Source: Ampelocalamus luodianensis
Lineage: Eukaryota > Streptophyta > Magnoliopsida > Poales > Poaceae
DNA length: 64,000 nucleotides
Direction: 5' to 3'
Assembly (NCBI GenBank): GCA_036346255.1
Contig: CM070617.1
Coordinates: 5,497,501 to 5,561,500 of the forward strand
The position numbers and the translations under genes were made by a program. Of this stretch, positions 10,860-22,510 are shown piece after piece (the first letter of the stretch is position 1; every line of letters starts with the position of its first letter). The notes under the pieces are model-generated. The model saw only the letters and a list, made by a program, of their open reading frames with translations. It was not told the DNA's origin and ran no database searches.

Positions 10860-11373
10860 TAACAGCTATGATTGAACCGGATCGTGGTCAAGGGGACAAC
10901 ATTAGCAGCGGCGGCGTCATTCAATGGGTTGCATCATCGCTGCACCTCCAGCCAGAATATTTCGCTACTGTAAAAGTGATAGACGGTCAAGTCTGAAATG
11001 TGCACAGACCATAGACCAACGCATATTTATCTTCTTGTGCAGAAAGCTCAGCCAATGGAGGAGTATGTTACATTGTCACCGCCCAAGGACCCATATTTCT
11101 GATGGAGACAGAATTCTGAAAACGCAGTGCCAGACTTGCTGCAAATCACGTTGAGTGTGTGTGTGTACACCATTTCTCACTCTTTAGGTACTAATAACAA
11201 AGGAACATCGCAGTGATCTATTCTGACAATAACAACTTATCATCAAGGAAAGAGCTTCTTGTTAAAAAAAACAAAAACAAAGCAAGAGCTTGAGGTTATG
11301 GCAGAACCTAGAACTAAGAATCTTTCAAGAACTGCTGGTAGTTACTCTACCTGTCAGAGAAGGAAAACAAAGC
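10860..11373. other. unrecognised flank of LTR element
   Basis: No exon or repeat is recognised. The last five bases (AAAGC, 11369-11373) are the left target duplication of the LTR retrotransposon. Confidence 0.4.
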
Positions 11374-12623
11374 TGTTAGACCATGTGGCCAGGACTAGAA
11401 TATTTTAGTGATGAATAATTGACAATGTTGGGTACTGATGTTATTTGAGGCGTGTGCGTGTGTGGACTTATGTCGGTCAAGTTGGGACGAACTTGTGCCG
11501 AAAAAAAGATGGTGTTTTGGTCTGTGCATGTGCAGGGTAACTCGGAGGCGATCGTGGTCTACGGCGGTGACCGGGAGGTGACTTGGTGCGAAGTCATGGT
11601 CCAGAGGGTCAAGGATGCTGGAGGAGACGGTTGGGCTCGAGTTGGGGCACGTGGAGATCAAAGATGGAGATGCATATAAAAGATGTGCTGACGTGTATGA
11701 AGTGATTAAGTGCAAATAGTAGCATGCATTATGGGCTGTTGATGCATGCAGGATGGGCCGGGCTGAAAGGCATTAGAGCTTGTGCTGTAGACGTGTACGA
11801 GTAGGATTGTGGGTGCGTATAAAAAGTGCTAGCGGTGGTTTGAAAAAGGAGGGGACTTGCTAGGGTTTTTGGAGGGCGGCGGCAGGATGAGCTGCTGATT
11901 TTTTCCTAGCGGGAGGTTGGTCGCTGGCGGCGGCAGCACAAAACCTTGCCTCGGAAGTGGCTCCTGGGTCTACAATTGAAGTTTCTGGACATGGTACTAG
12001 CACTGGGATGGAACATTGCTGGCCACGTTTTGAGTTATCATATAGCTTTTTGCATTGAGTGATTCATGAAGTCTTTTATGAACACGAGGCTTGAACTTTT
12101 ATATTTGTTTATTGCTAGCAGCCTTTGCATTTGTTTTATGGGTGAGATCTTTTCTTCCAGAGCCATGTGCATGCATACGTGAGATATTATCTTCATGAAT
12201 TAATGAGGAAAAATTGACGTGACATGTTTTTGGCTGTTGGGTGGTGTTGTGGCCGTGGCCTTTGGTTGCTGCGAGAAGTGAGCTTGAAGGCTTTTGGTTG
12301 TCTCGTTTTTGTTCATGCATGCGCTGATCCTTCGAACTTATACACGGTGCTTCGCGTGACGAGAAAGTGTTGGTCGTTGTGATTTGATTGGCATTGCAGG
12401 CGAGCGTGTGGTAGGCATTGTTGGTGAGCACACGCGGTAGGTGTTGCGGGCTGCACGGCAGGCATCGTGGACAGGCGCTGCAAGGTTTGGTTGCGGTGAG
12501 AAATCAAACCCGGGAACGGCGACAGCGTGTGTGTGTGCGGCTCGGGGGCAAAAGCAACTAAGGGTGTGAAAAATCTTTCACAATCATTCACCCCCCCCTC
12601 TGATTGTCATTAACGATCCTACA
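11374..12623 (+). repeat. 5' LTR of gag-only element
   Basis: Begins TGTTAGACCATG and ends CCTACA. Candidate TATA boxes are gcatataaaag (about 11673) and cgtataaaaag (about 11817). It is 1,250 bp and matches 16418-17660. Confidence 0.93.
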
Positions 12624-12625
12624 AG

Positions 12626-12637
12626 TGGTATCAGAGC
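12626..12637 (+). promoter_or_regulatory. primer binding site (initiator Met-tRNA type)
   Basis: TGGTATCAGAGC two bases after the 5' LTR is the classic copia primer binding site complementary to initiator tRNA-Met. Confidence 0.9.
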
Positions 12638-12646
12638 GAGGTTGCT

Positions 12647-15081
12647 ATGGCGTCAGAGAGGTATGTGAATCGTCCCCCCATGCTAGATGGTACTGATTTT
12701 GCTTTTTGGAAGTGTCGTATGCAAGCTTATATTGAGGCTCAAGGTAGTGATGTGTGGAATAAAGTTTCTAGACCTTATGTGGTTCCTATTATTGTTACTG
12801 ATCTAAATAAAACTGATGTTAATTTAAATGCCCAAGCTCGTAACTTGCTGTTTCAAGGGATTTCTCGCAAAGAATTTGATCGTGTAGCTCATATTAATTC
12901 TGCCCACTTAATATGGAAGACTCTTTGCGATTATCATGAGGGAACCACTAAAATTAAGAAAGTGCGTAAAAATCTTTATCAAAAAGAATATTCTGATTTT
13001 GCTATGAAGCCTGGTGAATCTATTGATGATCTTTTTGCTCGCTTTGAAAAGATATTAAGTAATTTACGTGGCGTTGATGTTATCCCTCACCGATGAAGAT
13101 AATGCAACTAAAATTTTGAGATCTTTAGGTCCCGAGTGGTTGATGGTTGTCACAACTATCAATCAAACTATCGATTTAGATACTTTAACCATGGATGATC
13201 TTTTCTCTAGATTGAAAACCTATGAGATGGAAGCTTTGCCATCTAAGATCGATAAATCTTCATCTTTAGCTCTTGTGACTAACCCCGTGCAGGCTGCTTC
13301 GTCGAGTTCTTTTTCTTTGTCTGCTTTGTCTTCTTTTTCAGATGAACAGTTCGAACAGCTCCCTGAAGAAGACTTGGTGTTGATCTCCTCACGAGCATAC
13401 AAGGCACTCAACAACATGAGGATGAAGAAGCGAGGTGGTGTCGCTCGTTCAATCACGTGCTATGAGTGTGGCGAGCAAGGTCATATTAAGTCGGAGTGTC
13501 CTAAGCTCAAGGGAAAGGTGATCAAGGAAGACAAGAATTACCGTCGTCGGCCATCCAAGAACAACAACACCAAGGGTGGCAATTTCCGTCGCAAACTTGC
13601 TGAAAAGATCATATCAGTTATTGAGCATCTTGATTTGAGTGATGTGGAATATGAGAGTTGTGATGACATCGACGATGATGATGATTCTAAAGGGAAAAAG
13701 AAGAACAACGACTTTACGGGCATGTGCTTCATGGCAAGAAACGACAACGACGACGACGATGACAGTGATCCCAATGAGGTAAGACCATCATATGATGAGC
13801 TTGAAGATGGTTTGATTAAACTTGCTATGGAATTGAAAAAGACTAAAAAGAAACTAAAAGAAAATAATAGTCTTGTTGAAAGCTTAAATTCAAAATTAAT
13901 AGACTTAGAGCTTCTATTCCCGATGATGAATCTTGTGAGTCTTGTCAAGTTTTACACTCGAGTTGAGATGCTAGAACAATTAATGCATCAACCTTGGTTC
14001 AATTTGAGGATGTAATCGCTAAACTTGATGAATTAAGATTGACACATGATTCTTGTGATGAAAAGTTAAAACTTGCAAATAGTGAAATTGAAAAACTCAA
14101 GTTTAGTTCTCTTACATATTTAGAGTCAAGTACTTGAATGCTCAAATTAAAACTTGCTCTAATTGTGGGTTGTTAGAAGCTAGACTTAATTCATCACAGG
14201 AGACAATTCAACAGATGCTCTATCATGAGATAGCTTCTTGCTCTAACTGTCCTAAACTCACCATAGAAATAGAAGCTTTGACTAGACAACTTAATGATTT
14301 TCTTGAAAAGAAAAATTGGCTCATCTAGTGCTTCTAAGAAGATTGTGAATGAATCATCACATGCAATCGCTTTGTCCTACTCTAGCTAAAGAAATTGAGT
14401 ATCCAAGGACACTTTAGAAAGATTTTCTTTTGGCAAGAAAAATTTGAATATGATTCTAGACAAGTCAAAAGTAAGTGTTAAAAATCATGGTCTAGGATTT
14501 AATTTTGTTGAGTATGCCAAGAATAATCCTCCTACGGTTGCTAAGTTTCTTGAACTCGAAAATTTGAAGTAAAATCAACCAAAACAAACCGTGTTCAAAT
14601 CACTGGTTTTGTGCAAAGCTCCTCTAGTAATGTTGTTGGTGCCAGCTTATCTTCTCAAAAGAATTCTGATTATGCTAAATTTTATTGCACCTATTGTGGT
14701 AGAGATGGACACTTGCATGAATTTTGCTTTAGACGTGTTAAGAAAGAGAAAAAGGAAAGATTGAATGCTTTAAGACAAAAACGTGCATCTTCTTTTGTTG
14801 TTCCTAGAGTTAATGCAAAAGCTAGGTTTGTAGATAACTTTTATGGTGATTTTCAATCTGTTTCACGTGCTGGTTTGGGTTACAATTCAAATAATGTTTA
14901 TTCAGCATTGCCTGCATTTCAAGGGGCAATTAGACAGCTTCTTTTGGCATTCGATCGCTCACGCACACATGTTTCGGTTCTAGTTTTGTCGCACTGCTCA
15001 TCGTATATCTCAAGATCGATTCCTAAATCTTATTTCACTAACCCCGATCGTGAGACCGATGTTTCCTGTGATGTGATGTAA
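12647..15081 (+). pseudogene. copia gag polyprotein region, frameshifted
   Basis: The start at 12647 (MASERYVNRPPMLDG) opens a UBN2/DUF4219-type gag with FAFWKCRMQAYIEAQG and a long helical core. The frame breaks at about 13080 (a one-base change next to VDVIP) and resumes as LTDEDNATKIL. A CCHC zinc knuckle CYECGEQGHIKSEC lies at about 13459-13500, followed by acidic, coiled-coil-like sequence. More frame changes occur between 14015 and 14330. A second CCHC motif, CTYCGRDGHLHEFC, is at about 14690-14730 before the frame ends at 15081. The knuckles bind the packaged RNA in this family. Nothing after it resembles pol. Confidence 0.85.
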
Positions 15082-16417
15082 GAACAGCTGACGAGGCTGG
15101 AGAACATGAGCTTGATTTGGTTCCAGTCTTTTACGTCATTACTTGATTGGAACACCTGATGGTTCTTCACTTTCTTTGATGGCTTCCAAGAGATTTCACT
15201 TTCTGAGAGACCATGTGGAAAAGGTGATGTTGCTCTACACCTTGTTAAGTTTGAATTTTGATTTGCTCTTTTACAAAGAGAGTTGAGTGTGTTGCATCCT
15301 ATGGGCTTATTGTGAGGGGGAGCTTGTGGTTTAACAATTCAGAAGCTTTGTTTATTATACTTGTCAAACAATTCTTCAAGTCCAAGCCATTGAAATCAAA
15401 TGAGTTGTAGAGCCTTCTTTATCATATTTATTCATGTGTCGTGTAGTCGTGTTCTTGATCGGTTATAATTAATTTGCTACATTAGAACTAAAGCATGACA
15501 TGGTGAAAACTTTGACTAGATTGATTATTGTTATCACTTTGTGATGTCCATCGAAAAGGATGAGCTTGTTTGTGATTCTTATTTTAAATCTTGGATTTGA
15601 AGCAAGTATGTCTCTCATTACAATCCTATTATGCTCACTCAATTTGGCATGTTACAATATAAAAAAAAAATTGAGAAAGAAACAAATTGAAAAGATGTAT
15701 GCTTCAAGTATGCCATACATGTCTATGTATTCAAAAGAAGAAAAAAAAATGCACACAAAATTGCTCCAATGAAAAGAAGTATGCTTCAAGCATGCCATCA
15801 GTGAAAAGAAGTATGCTGCAAGCATGCCACATGCAAAGAAGAATTGAAAGTGGAGCAATAGGTTGTTACATAAGACTGATAGCTCTTCTAGATTTAAAGT
15901 TTGCCTCACTGTTAGGCTTTAACTTTTCATGATGATATCTCTTTGTGGTGTTTATAATATGTTTAGTCATTGTTGAGATGTCTGTCATAAATTTAAATTG
16001 CTTAATCATTCTAAAAGACTTGTCTTGACTTTTCTATATGGTATATGATTTTATATGATCCAGATAGCTCTACTCAAAAAGATGGCTTGGTTAATTTACT
16101 AAATCAGTGCAAAATGACTTGGATAATCTACAAAGCTTCTTGATTTTTACTCTCATTGCTCCTTCTTAGAATGATTCTTTCTTTGATGCTTCTTGATGAT
16201 TACATTGCCAAAGGGGGAGAAAAATAAGAGAAATTTGCTTTGCTTCCCTTGTGCTGAGGGGAAGTTTTTCAGCTCCTTGTGTTAAGGGGGAGCTTTTCTG
16301 GCTTTTTGGCTTTTAGGCTTCAGTTCTTCACTTATATCTGTTTTGAAGCTTCTTCATTTTCCTATTACTCATTATGCAATCTTGAAATATTGTCAATGTA
16401 TTCATCAAGGGGGAGAT
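15082..16417 (+). other. non-coding 3' interior of gag-only element
   Basis: No pol domains. It has three to four loose copies of gtatgcttcaagcatgcca (about 15697-15835) and four polypurine-like ggggggag/aggggga tracts at about 15316, 16212, 16286 and 16409. Only the last abuts the 3' LTR and can be the working plus-strand primer. Confidence 0.7.
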
Positions 16418-17660
16418 TGTTAGACCATGTGGCCAGGACTAGAATATTTTAGTGATGAATAATTGACAATGTTGGGTACTGATGTTATTTGAGGCGTGTG
16501 CGTGTGTGGACTTATGTCGGTCAAGTTGGGACGAACTTGTGCCGAAAAAAAGATGGTGTTTTGGTCTGTGCATGTGCAGGGTAACTCGGAGGCGATCGTG
16601 GTCTACGGCGGTGACCGGGAGGTGACTTGGTGCGAAGTCATGGTCCAGAGGGTCAAGGATGCTGGAGGAGACGGTTGGGCTCGAGTTGGGGCACGTGGAG
16701 ATCAAAGATGGAGATGCATATAAAAGATGTGCTGACGTGTATGAAGTGATTAAGTGCAAATAGTAGCATGCATTATGGGTCGTTGATGCATGCAGGATGG
16801 GCCGGGCTGAAAGGCATTAGAGCTTGTGCTGTAGACGTGTACGAGTAGGATTGTGGGTGCGTATAAAAAGTGCTAGCGGTGGTTTGAAAAAGTAGGGGAC
16901 TTGCTAGGGTTTTTGGAGGGCGGCGGCAGGATGAGCTGCTGATTTTTTCCTAGCGGGAGGTTGGTCGGCGGCGGCAAAGACAAAACCTTGCCTCGGAAGT
17001 GGCTCCGGGTCTACAATTGAAGTTTCGGACATGGTACTAGCACGGGATGGAACATTGCCGCCACGTTTTGAGTTATCATATAGCTTTTTGCATTGAGTGA
17101 TTCATGAAGTCTTTTATGAACACGAGGCTTGAACTTTTATATTTGTTTATTGCTAGCAGCCTTTGCATTTGTTTTATGGGTGAGATCTTTTCTTCCAGAG
17201 CCATGTGCATGCATACGTGAGATATTATCTTCATGAATTAATGAGGAAAAATTGACGTGACATGTTTTTGGCTGTTGGGTGGTGTTGTGGCCGTGGCCTT
17301 TGGTTGCTGCGAGAAGTGAGCTTGAAGGCTTTTGGCTATCTCGTTTTTGTTCATGCATGCAGTTGATCCTTCTGAACTTATACACGGTGCTGCGTACGAG
17401 AAAGTGTTGGTCGTTGTGATTTGATTGGCATTGCAGGCGAGCGTGTGGTAGGCATTGTTGGTGAGCACACGCGGTAGGTGTTGCGGGCTGCACGGCAGGC
17501 ATCGTGGACAGGCGCTGCAAGGTTTGGTTGCGGTGAGAAATCAAACCCGGGAACGGCGACAGCGTGTGTGTGTGCGGCTCGGGGGCAAAAGCAACTAAGG
17601 GTGTGAAAAATCTTTCACAATCATTCACCCCCCCCTCTGATTGTCATTAACGATCCTACA
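16418..17660 (+). repeat. 3' LTR of gag-only element
   Basis: Copy of 11374-12623 preceded by the polypurine tract. Differences from the 5' LTR cluster in the segments matching 11925-12030 and 12290-12360 (several CTG/CG and GCTGG/GCCG contrasts). Elsewhere the two are almost identical. Confidence 0.93.
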
Positions 17661-17841
17661 AAAGCGCTCGTCGAAAGGATCCTCGAACGAAGTCCAGGGG
17701 CGGTCGGTCCCGGCCGCGACGAGGAACGCGCTCTTCGTCGAGAGATCCGGCGGCTGTGGGAAGCGCGGCGGCCGGCGGTGCCGAGTACGCCGACGGTGCG
17801 CCCAACGACCGACCGACAGAGGAGTGGACTGAGAGAGTATC
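17661..17841. other. GC-rich flank, coding status unclear
   Basis: All three minus-strand frames and one plus-strand frame are open through much of this GC-rich block, so it may be a remnant of an exon split by the LTR element. No family motif is visible. Confidence 0.3.
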
Positions 17842-18129
17842 CGGTGCATCCTGCGCATTCCAGTCTAAAAGTTTTGAATTTTTTTTAAAAAATAATTGTA
17901 GATGCAGGGGATAATATATTATATAGTTATTCAAAAATTCAAGATGAAACTCAATGGTATTTGGAAGATATGAAAAAGTGTTTCCAATTTCATATCTTCC
18001 GAATGCGACCGTTTTTTCCTCCAAAATTTTGCATGTATAGAATATTCTATCCCCGACATCTACAAATAAAATTTGAGAATTTTTAAGACTTTTAAACGTA
18101 CGATACACGCCGTAAGGAAGATGCGCTCC
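17842..18129. mobile_element. MITE with long terminal inverted repeats
   Basis: The left arm (..gtctaaaagttttgaatt...tgtagatgcaggggata) is the imperfect reverse complement of the right arm (tatccccgacatctaca...aagacttttaaac). The arms are about 65 bp, with weaker similarity out to ggtgcatcc / agatgcgctcc. It lies about 330 bp upstream of the ATG of the next gene. Exact ends and superfamily are uncertain. Confidence 0.65.
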
Positions 18130-18460
18130 TTGTCCTAGTGGACTGGTCGCGTCTCATTGACCCAACGTGGGAAGGGTAGTCTTGCAGGCGGGCCCAATAA
18201 GGCCTAATTCATTGTACGACCCATATCACGGGCCAGCCCAGCCCATACCGGAAACTTAGTTCGTAGGCCAAAAAGCCCACAAGGCCGAAAACTCCACGAG
18301 AACGGAACGGAATCGGCCGCCGGGGCGGCGACAAGCTCTCCTCCGTTCTCGCTTCTCCGTCCGGAGTTTCTTCTTCTACTTCTTCTTTCCCCTCAAGAGA
18401 AGATGAAACAGCAACACTAGGGTCTAGGGAGGGGTTTGATCTTGACCACGAGAGGCGATA

Positions 18461-21326
18461 ATGGCGTGGAGGCGGCTCGCGAGGGACGCGGCCGCCCATC
18501 TCCGGCGGGGCGTCTCCCCGCCCTTCGCTCCCGCTCGCACCTTCTCCGCCTCCTGCGCTCCCGTCGCCAACCCCACTCGTGAGTTTCTTGTTTTTTCTGG
18601 TCCTCCTCCTTTGATCGCCATTGCTTGGTTGTGCTGATGCCTTCGAGTCACTCCCTCCCATCAGTTCTTGGCAGGCACGGGCGGCAGAACGTTTGGTCAC
18701 GCTATTCGAGTTCGAGTCTCGTGTTTCAAGCTCGCACCCCCAAGTTCGGAGCTTCTTTCCTCACGGCAAGAATGCCTCTTGGAGTCCGGCCGCAGTTACC
18801 AGGTAGCCTTGGAATCGTAAATCGTGTGCTATGCTTGAGTTGTCTGCAGTGTGGTGTGCCGTTATCATCGTTCAAGATCAAAACATTTGGTTTCCCTTGT
18901 ATAGAGGATTTTAATTACTTTGTCTCAATTATCATGTCAAATAACCTGGTTATAGCCAGTTATCAAGGATCGATTTCACTGATTTTAACTATCGTTTTAG
19001 GTCATAAGCTGCTCAAGGGATTTGGGATAGGCACCGCACTTGCCATCATGCTTTATCCGCGAAAAGTTGCTGATGCTGAAGAAGGTAAAATTCTTCCTCC
19101 GGACACATTAAAAACGTTTTGTGTTTTGCCCTAGTGCTCCATAGGGAGAAAACGTTAAGATTGCTTAATATGGTGGTAGCCTACACAAGTTGATGGAGTC
19201 GGACAGGAGCATTATTTTTTCCGAGTATACTTAGGTGGGTATGATCTGGGTAATTGGGTATGTGTAGGGCTGGGATTGAAGTTTTAAGATTAGCTAAGTA
19301 GATATCCGATCCTATAATCCAATTTTACTTATGTTGTTACAGTCTTACCCCTAGCTACTGATAGCCGATTTCCTTTAATATAGGGTTAATTCCTTACATG
19401 CCACTGGAAATTTCCGAAATCCCACAATGAGTGGCATATAAGGGATGATACAAACTTTCGATGGCAAATAAGGGATTGCCCCTTTTAAATATGTAAACAT
19501 TTTCTTCTGGTGGAGCATCGAAGCAAAAGCCAACCGTTAATGTTCCCTTGATTATCCTAATGCATGATTATTATTGTTTTTGCATCTCAGAACGACCAGC
19601 AGAGTGCCCATCAGAAGACATCACTGGGCCCTTAGGATATTCAAAACATGAGCTCAGCGAATTGTGGTCTTTGGTCAGCAAATATCAGCTGCCTGTTGGG
19701 TTGATTGTTTTGATTGCACTTGGTTGGCAGAACCCGATAGGTCTTGTCATCCATATTTTGCTTCTTCTCTACTCTTCAAGGCCGAACCCCTATTCAATAT
19801 ACTTGTTTCTTCAGGAGGTTAGTCAATTGATTATGTTATTTTATCATGAAGCATGTTCACAATAACAGATTTATGGTGACAGCATGGAATGATTGTATTG
19901 TTTCAGATTTAATTGTGCTACTCAACATAGTTAACTTACAAGAGGATATTCTGTATTTTTTTCTGTTGCCTAATATAACATTAACTGTTTCAGATCCATC
20001 AAAGGGAGATGCGTCAAAATCATGCGTTTTGGAAGGAGGAGGTGAGGTTCATGCTTGTTTTCCCCCCTGAGAAAGGGTGATAATGGATGCCTGCAATTTG
20101 TATTAGATTTCATGATAGTTCTATATCACATTGTCTCTAACCCATACTGGTTCCGAAATGCTTTCCATGTGGTCGTGAACTTTCACTCACATACCTTTTT
20201 GACCGTTTACATAACGCTGGCATATCTCCTAAGCTTGAAAACATTAATAAAGGTAGAAAAATAATTTTACTTTGTCACACACTTTTTTAAAATCAATTTG
20301 TAAAATGACCCTATTTGGATCATTTCTCTCAATGCTGTCTTACTCTTATACAAAACCAGAATTCCCATCAATGATATGTCTACCTTGGGTAAAGGCGGTT
20401 TGGAACATATCTACCAGAGGTTCATGCTTGTAAGTTTGGGGCCATCCCACCTCTCCATAGTGTGTGTCTTTGAGGTGGTGTCCTTAGTGTATATTGTATC
20501 ATTTAGGCAGAAGTATGCAAAGCCTGATGATACTTCCTTGGTTCCTGATAGAGAACTAGTTGATGATTTGGTAAGATGTTTTGGTAAAATGTTTTGGCTA
20601 TTGAGTCCGTTTTCCTGTATTTGGGGGACTGTTGGATGATTTGGTAAAATGTGCCCATGCTCTTGGTGGAAGTGCACCATCTGAAATCATATATATCGAC
20701 AAGCACAAACCCAATGGCCTGACAGAAGTATTAGACTACAGCTTTCAGGTGCTATGCCTTTCTTCTCCCTTGGGCTGTATGCTTGCAGCTCTCTGCCATG
20801 CTTTCCGTTGCAATAAATTCTACTTTTTTGAAGTAAACAAAAGCACGATTCAGCTTCATTTTTTTTATTGAAATTTAGGTAAGATTTCCGTTGTTGTTTT
20901 TTTTTTTTTACAAGAAACAGTAGGAGATATTTCGGTGCATTTGAGTTGTAAGTTTCAGCAACTCCATTTTTTTTATTGTATGTTTGAATTGCACTTTACT
21001 AACGCAAACATAATGCTGAAAATAGATTCAAGGTTGTGCTTTATTTGGTGAAGTAATGGCCAGTATCAGCAAGACCAAAACATATGTATGGCAATATTCA
21101 ACTTCCTAGTTTGTTTCCTGGCTCCTCAGTATGCTCCTTTCATGTGTTTGTTTCTTGAGTTAAACCCTTGTGCATTTATCTGCAGTTCCTGCAGACCAGA
21201 AAAGTTGATGCTGAAGATTACAAGCTCTTTACTATTGGAACGGTTGAATTAAAAGACAAAACAGTACTGCATGTCATTGGAATTCTGGGCAACTGGTGGA
21301 TCTATCATGTATCATGTGTCAAGTGA
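18461..21326 (+). CDS. conserved plant membrane protein of unknown function, 7 exons, exon 6 disrupted
   Basis: The exons are 18461-18578, 18665-18802, 19001-19084, 19591-19817, 19994-20041, 20511-20748 and 21186-21326. All introns are GT-AG and phases match. The N-terminus (MAWRRLARDAAAHLRRG) is Arg/Ala-rich and looks like an organelle presequence. Hydrophobic segments occur at GFGIGTALAIML (exon 3) and VGLIVLIALGW / IGLVIHILLLLY (exon 4). The soluble C-terminal half includes HQREMRQNHAFWKEE and ends ILGNWWIYHVSCVK. Without a 73-bp insertion in exon 6 the product would be 306 residues. With it the frame shifts to a TGA at about 20637. I do not recognise the family. Either this copy is broken, or a new donor (GTAAGA at 20571) is used. 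Confidence 0.7.
20559..20651 (+). repeat. 73-bp partial duplication inside exon 6
   Basis: GATGATTTGGTAA occurs at 20562 and again 73 bp later at 20635. The intervening DNA (ttttggtaaaatgttttggc...) is not coding in the expected frame and repeats ggtaaaatg. Deleting one repeat unit restores an open frame across VDDLVKCAHALGG. No 73-nt window here begins with GT and ends with AG. Confidence 0.7.
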
Positions 21327-22510
21327 GAGGAGCGGGTGTAGCATATCTTTTCATTCTGAAGAGCGAGTTAATCAGCTTGTGCCCAGCCAGCCGAATGTTT
21401 TGAATTATTTCTAACTGACAGTAGCTACCTAGAACTTTTGACATTTTCATTAGGTGAACTGTGCAGTGAATGTTTTAAAGCACTGCTATTTAATGTAATT
21501 GTAAAATACTTTACAAAAATACAATGCAATCCAGGCTAATTCTCAAGGTCGTACTTTTACATCACAAGTTTGTTTGGAAGATCTTGCTCTTATTGTCATC
21601 CATGAAATCTGTTTGATGGTTTGTTTGCAGTGTATTGCAATGAAAAAGTGAAATTACACCAAATTTCATTCCATTTCTCTGCAGTTTCTTTCCTAACTTC
21701 ACTGTTTTGTTTGTAAAAATGGACATGGCTCTGAGTTTATTTGAGATATGGGATCATTCTGTTATGATGGAGCAAGGCATGTTCTCCATCTTATTTTCTT
21801 TTGCCAAAGGTTGAGAACTAGCATATTAATACATTATCTGCCTGAAACATAAGTGCTAAACTGTTGTTGATATTATGCTCGCAAAGAATAACTAAATATC
21901 GAATTACTTGTCTCGTTCTCTTCTCATCTGAATAGGAAGCATCTCATAATATCTTATTCCTGATTAACCTGGCTTTTGTATGCGCCCTCTTCTGGTCAAA
22001 ATCAGTAAACATCAAAATTGTTCTCTTGCGCATTACCTATGCCTTGCAGATGCTGCTGCTTTAGTTAACTGATGAAGTAGAATCCGGGATTGCAGTGACA
22101 GTGGGATGAAAGAAACTACTGGAATAAAATTCTTTTTGCCACCTTTTGCTTTGCATCATGAATCTTGACTTTGCATGTCCCTTGTACTCATCGGCTTCAC
22201 AAGTAGCAGCAAGCAGGTGTAACATGTTTGTTTCCTGGGGAGCTAAAGTGGAGATAAGGAATCAGGTAAAGTAACAAAGGAGAAAGATCATTGGTTCACC
22301 TATGTAAAAGGAATTTTGAATAAATGAAGGGAAAGATTAGCCCGGTCTTTGTCTCTTTTCCCCTTTTGTTTGGTATTTCCAATCTTCCTAGTTCTAATTA
22401 TCTATTTAAGGACCTGACCAACAACCGCAAACCCATAGCTGAAACCTCATTGTCTTTCTTGGATATACTGGTCTGGAAATCGCAACCTGTTGGCGCTTGT
22501 TTGCAGGGAC
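21327..22510. other. 3' UTR and intergenic DNA; 5' leader intron of USP gene
   Basis: No coding sequence. ttgtttgcag|GGACATGG at 22497-22513 is a good acceptor just before the USP start, suggesting an intron in that gene's leader. Confidence 0.5.

Larger units (their letters stand above)
11374..17660 (+). mobile_element. Ty1/copia-like LTR retrotransposon, gag-only, with AAAGC target duplication
   Basis: A complete-ended element of 6,287 bp. It has a 5' LTR (11374-12623), a Met-tRNA-type primer binding site TGGTATCAGAGC (12626-12637), a gag region (12647-15081), a polypurine tract aagggggagatt just before the 3' LTR, and a 3' LTR (16418-17660). The duplication AAAGC occurs at 11369-11373 and 17661-17665. 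No aspartic protease, integrase, reverse transcriptase or RNase H is present in the 3.8-kb interior, so transposition would have needed enzymes from a relative. The LTRs are nearly identical apart from two clusters of small differences, which suggests a fairly recent insertion. Confidence 0.93.

Noticed and set aside
17661..17841. GC-rich exon-like block beside the LTR element.
   Set aside because: Open in both orientations and more than one frame. Reading direction cannot be decided and no domain matches.
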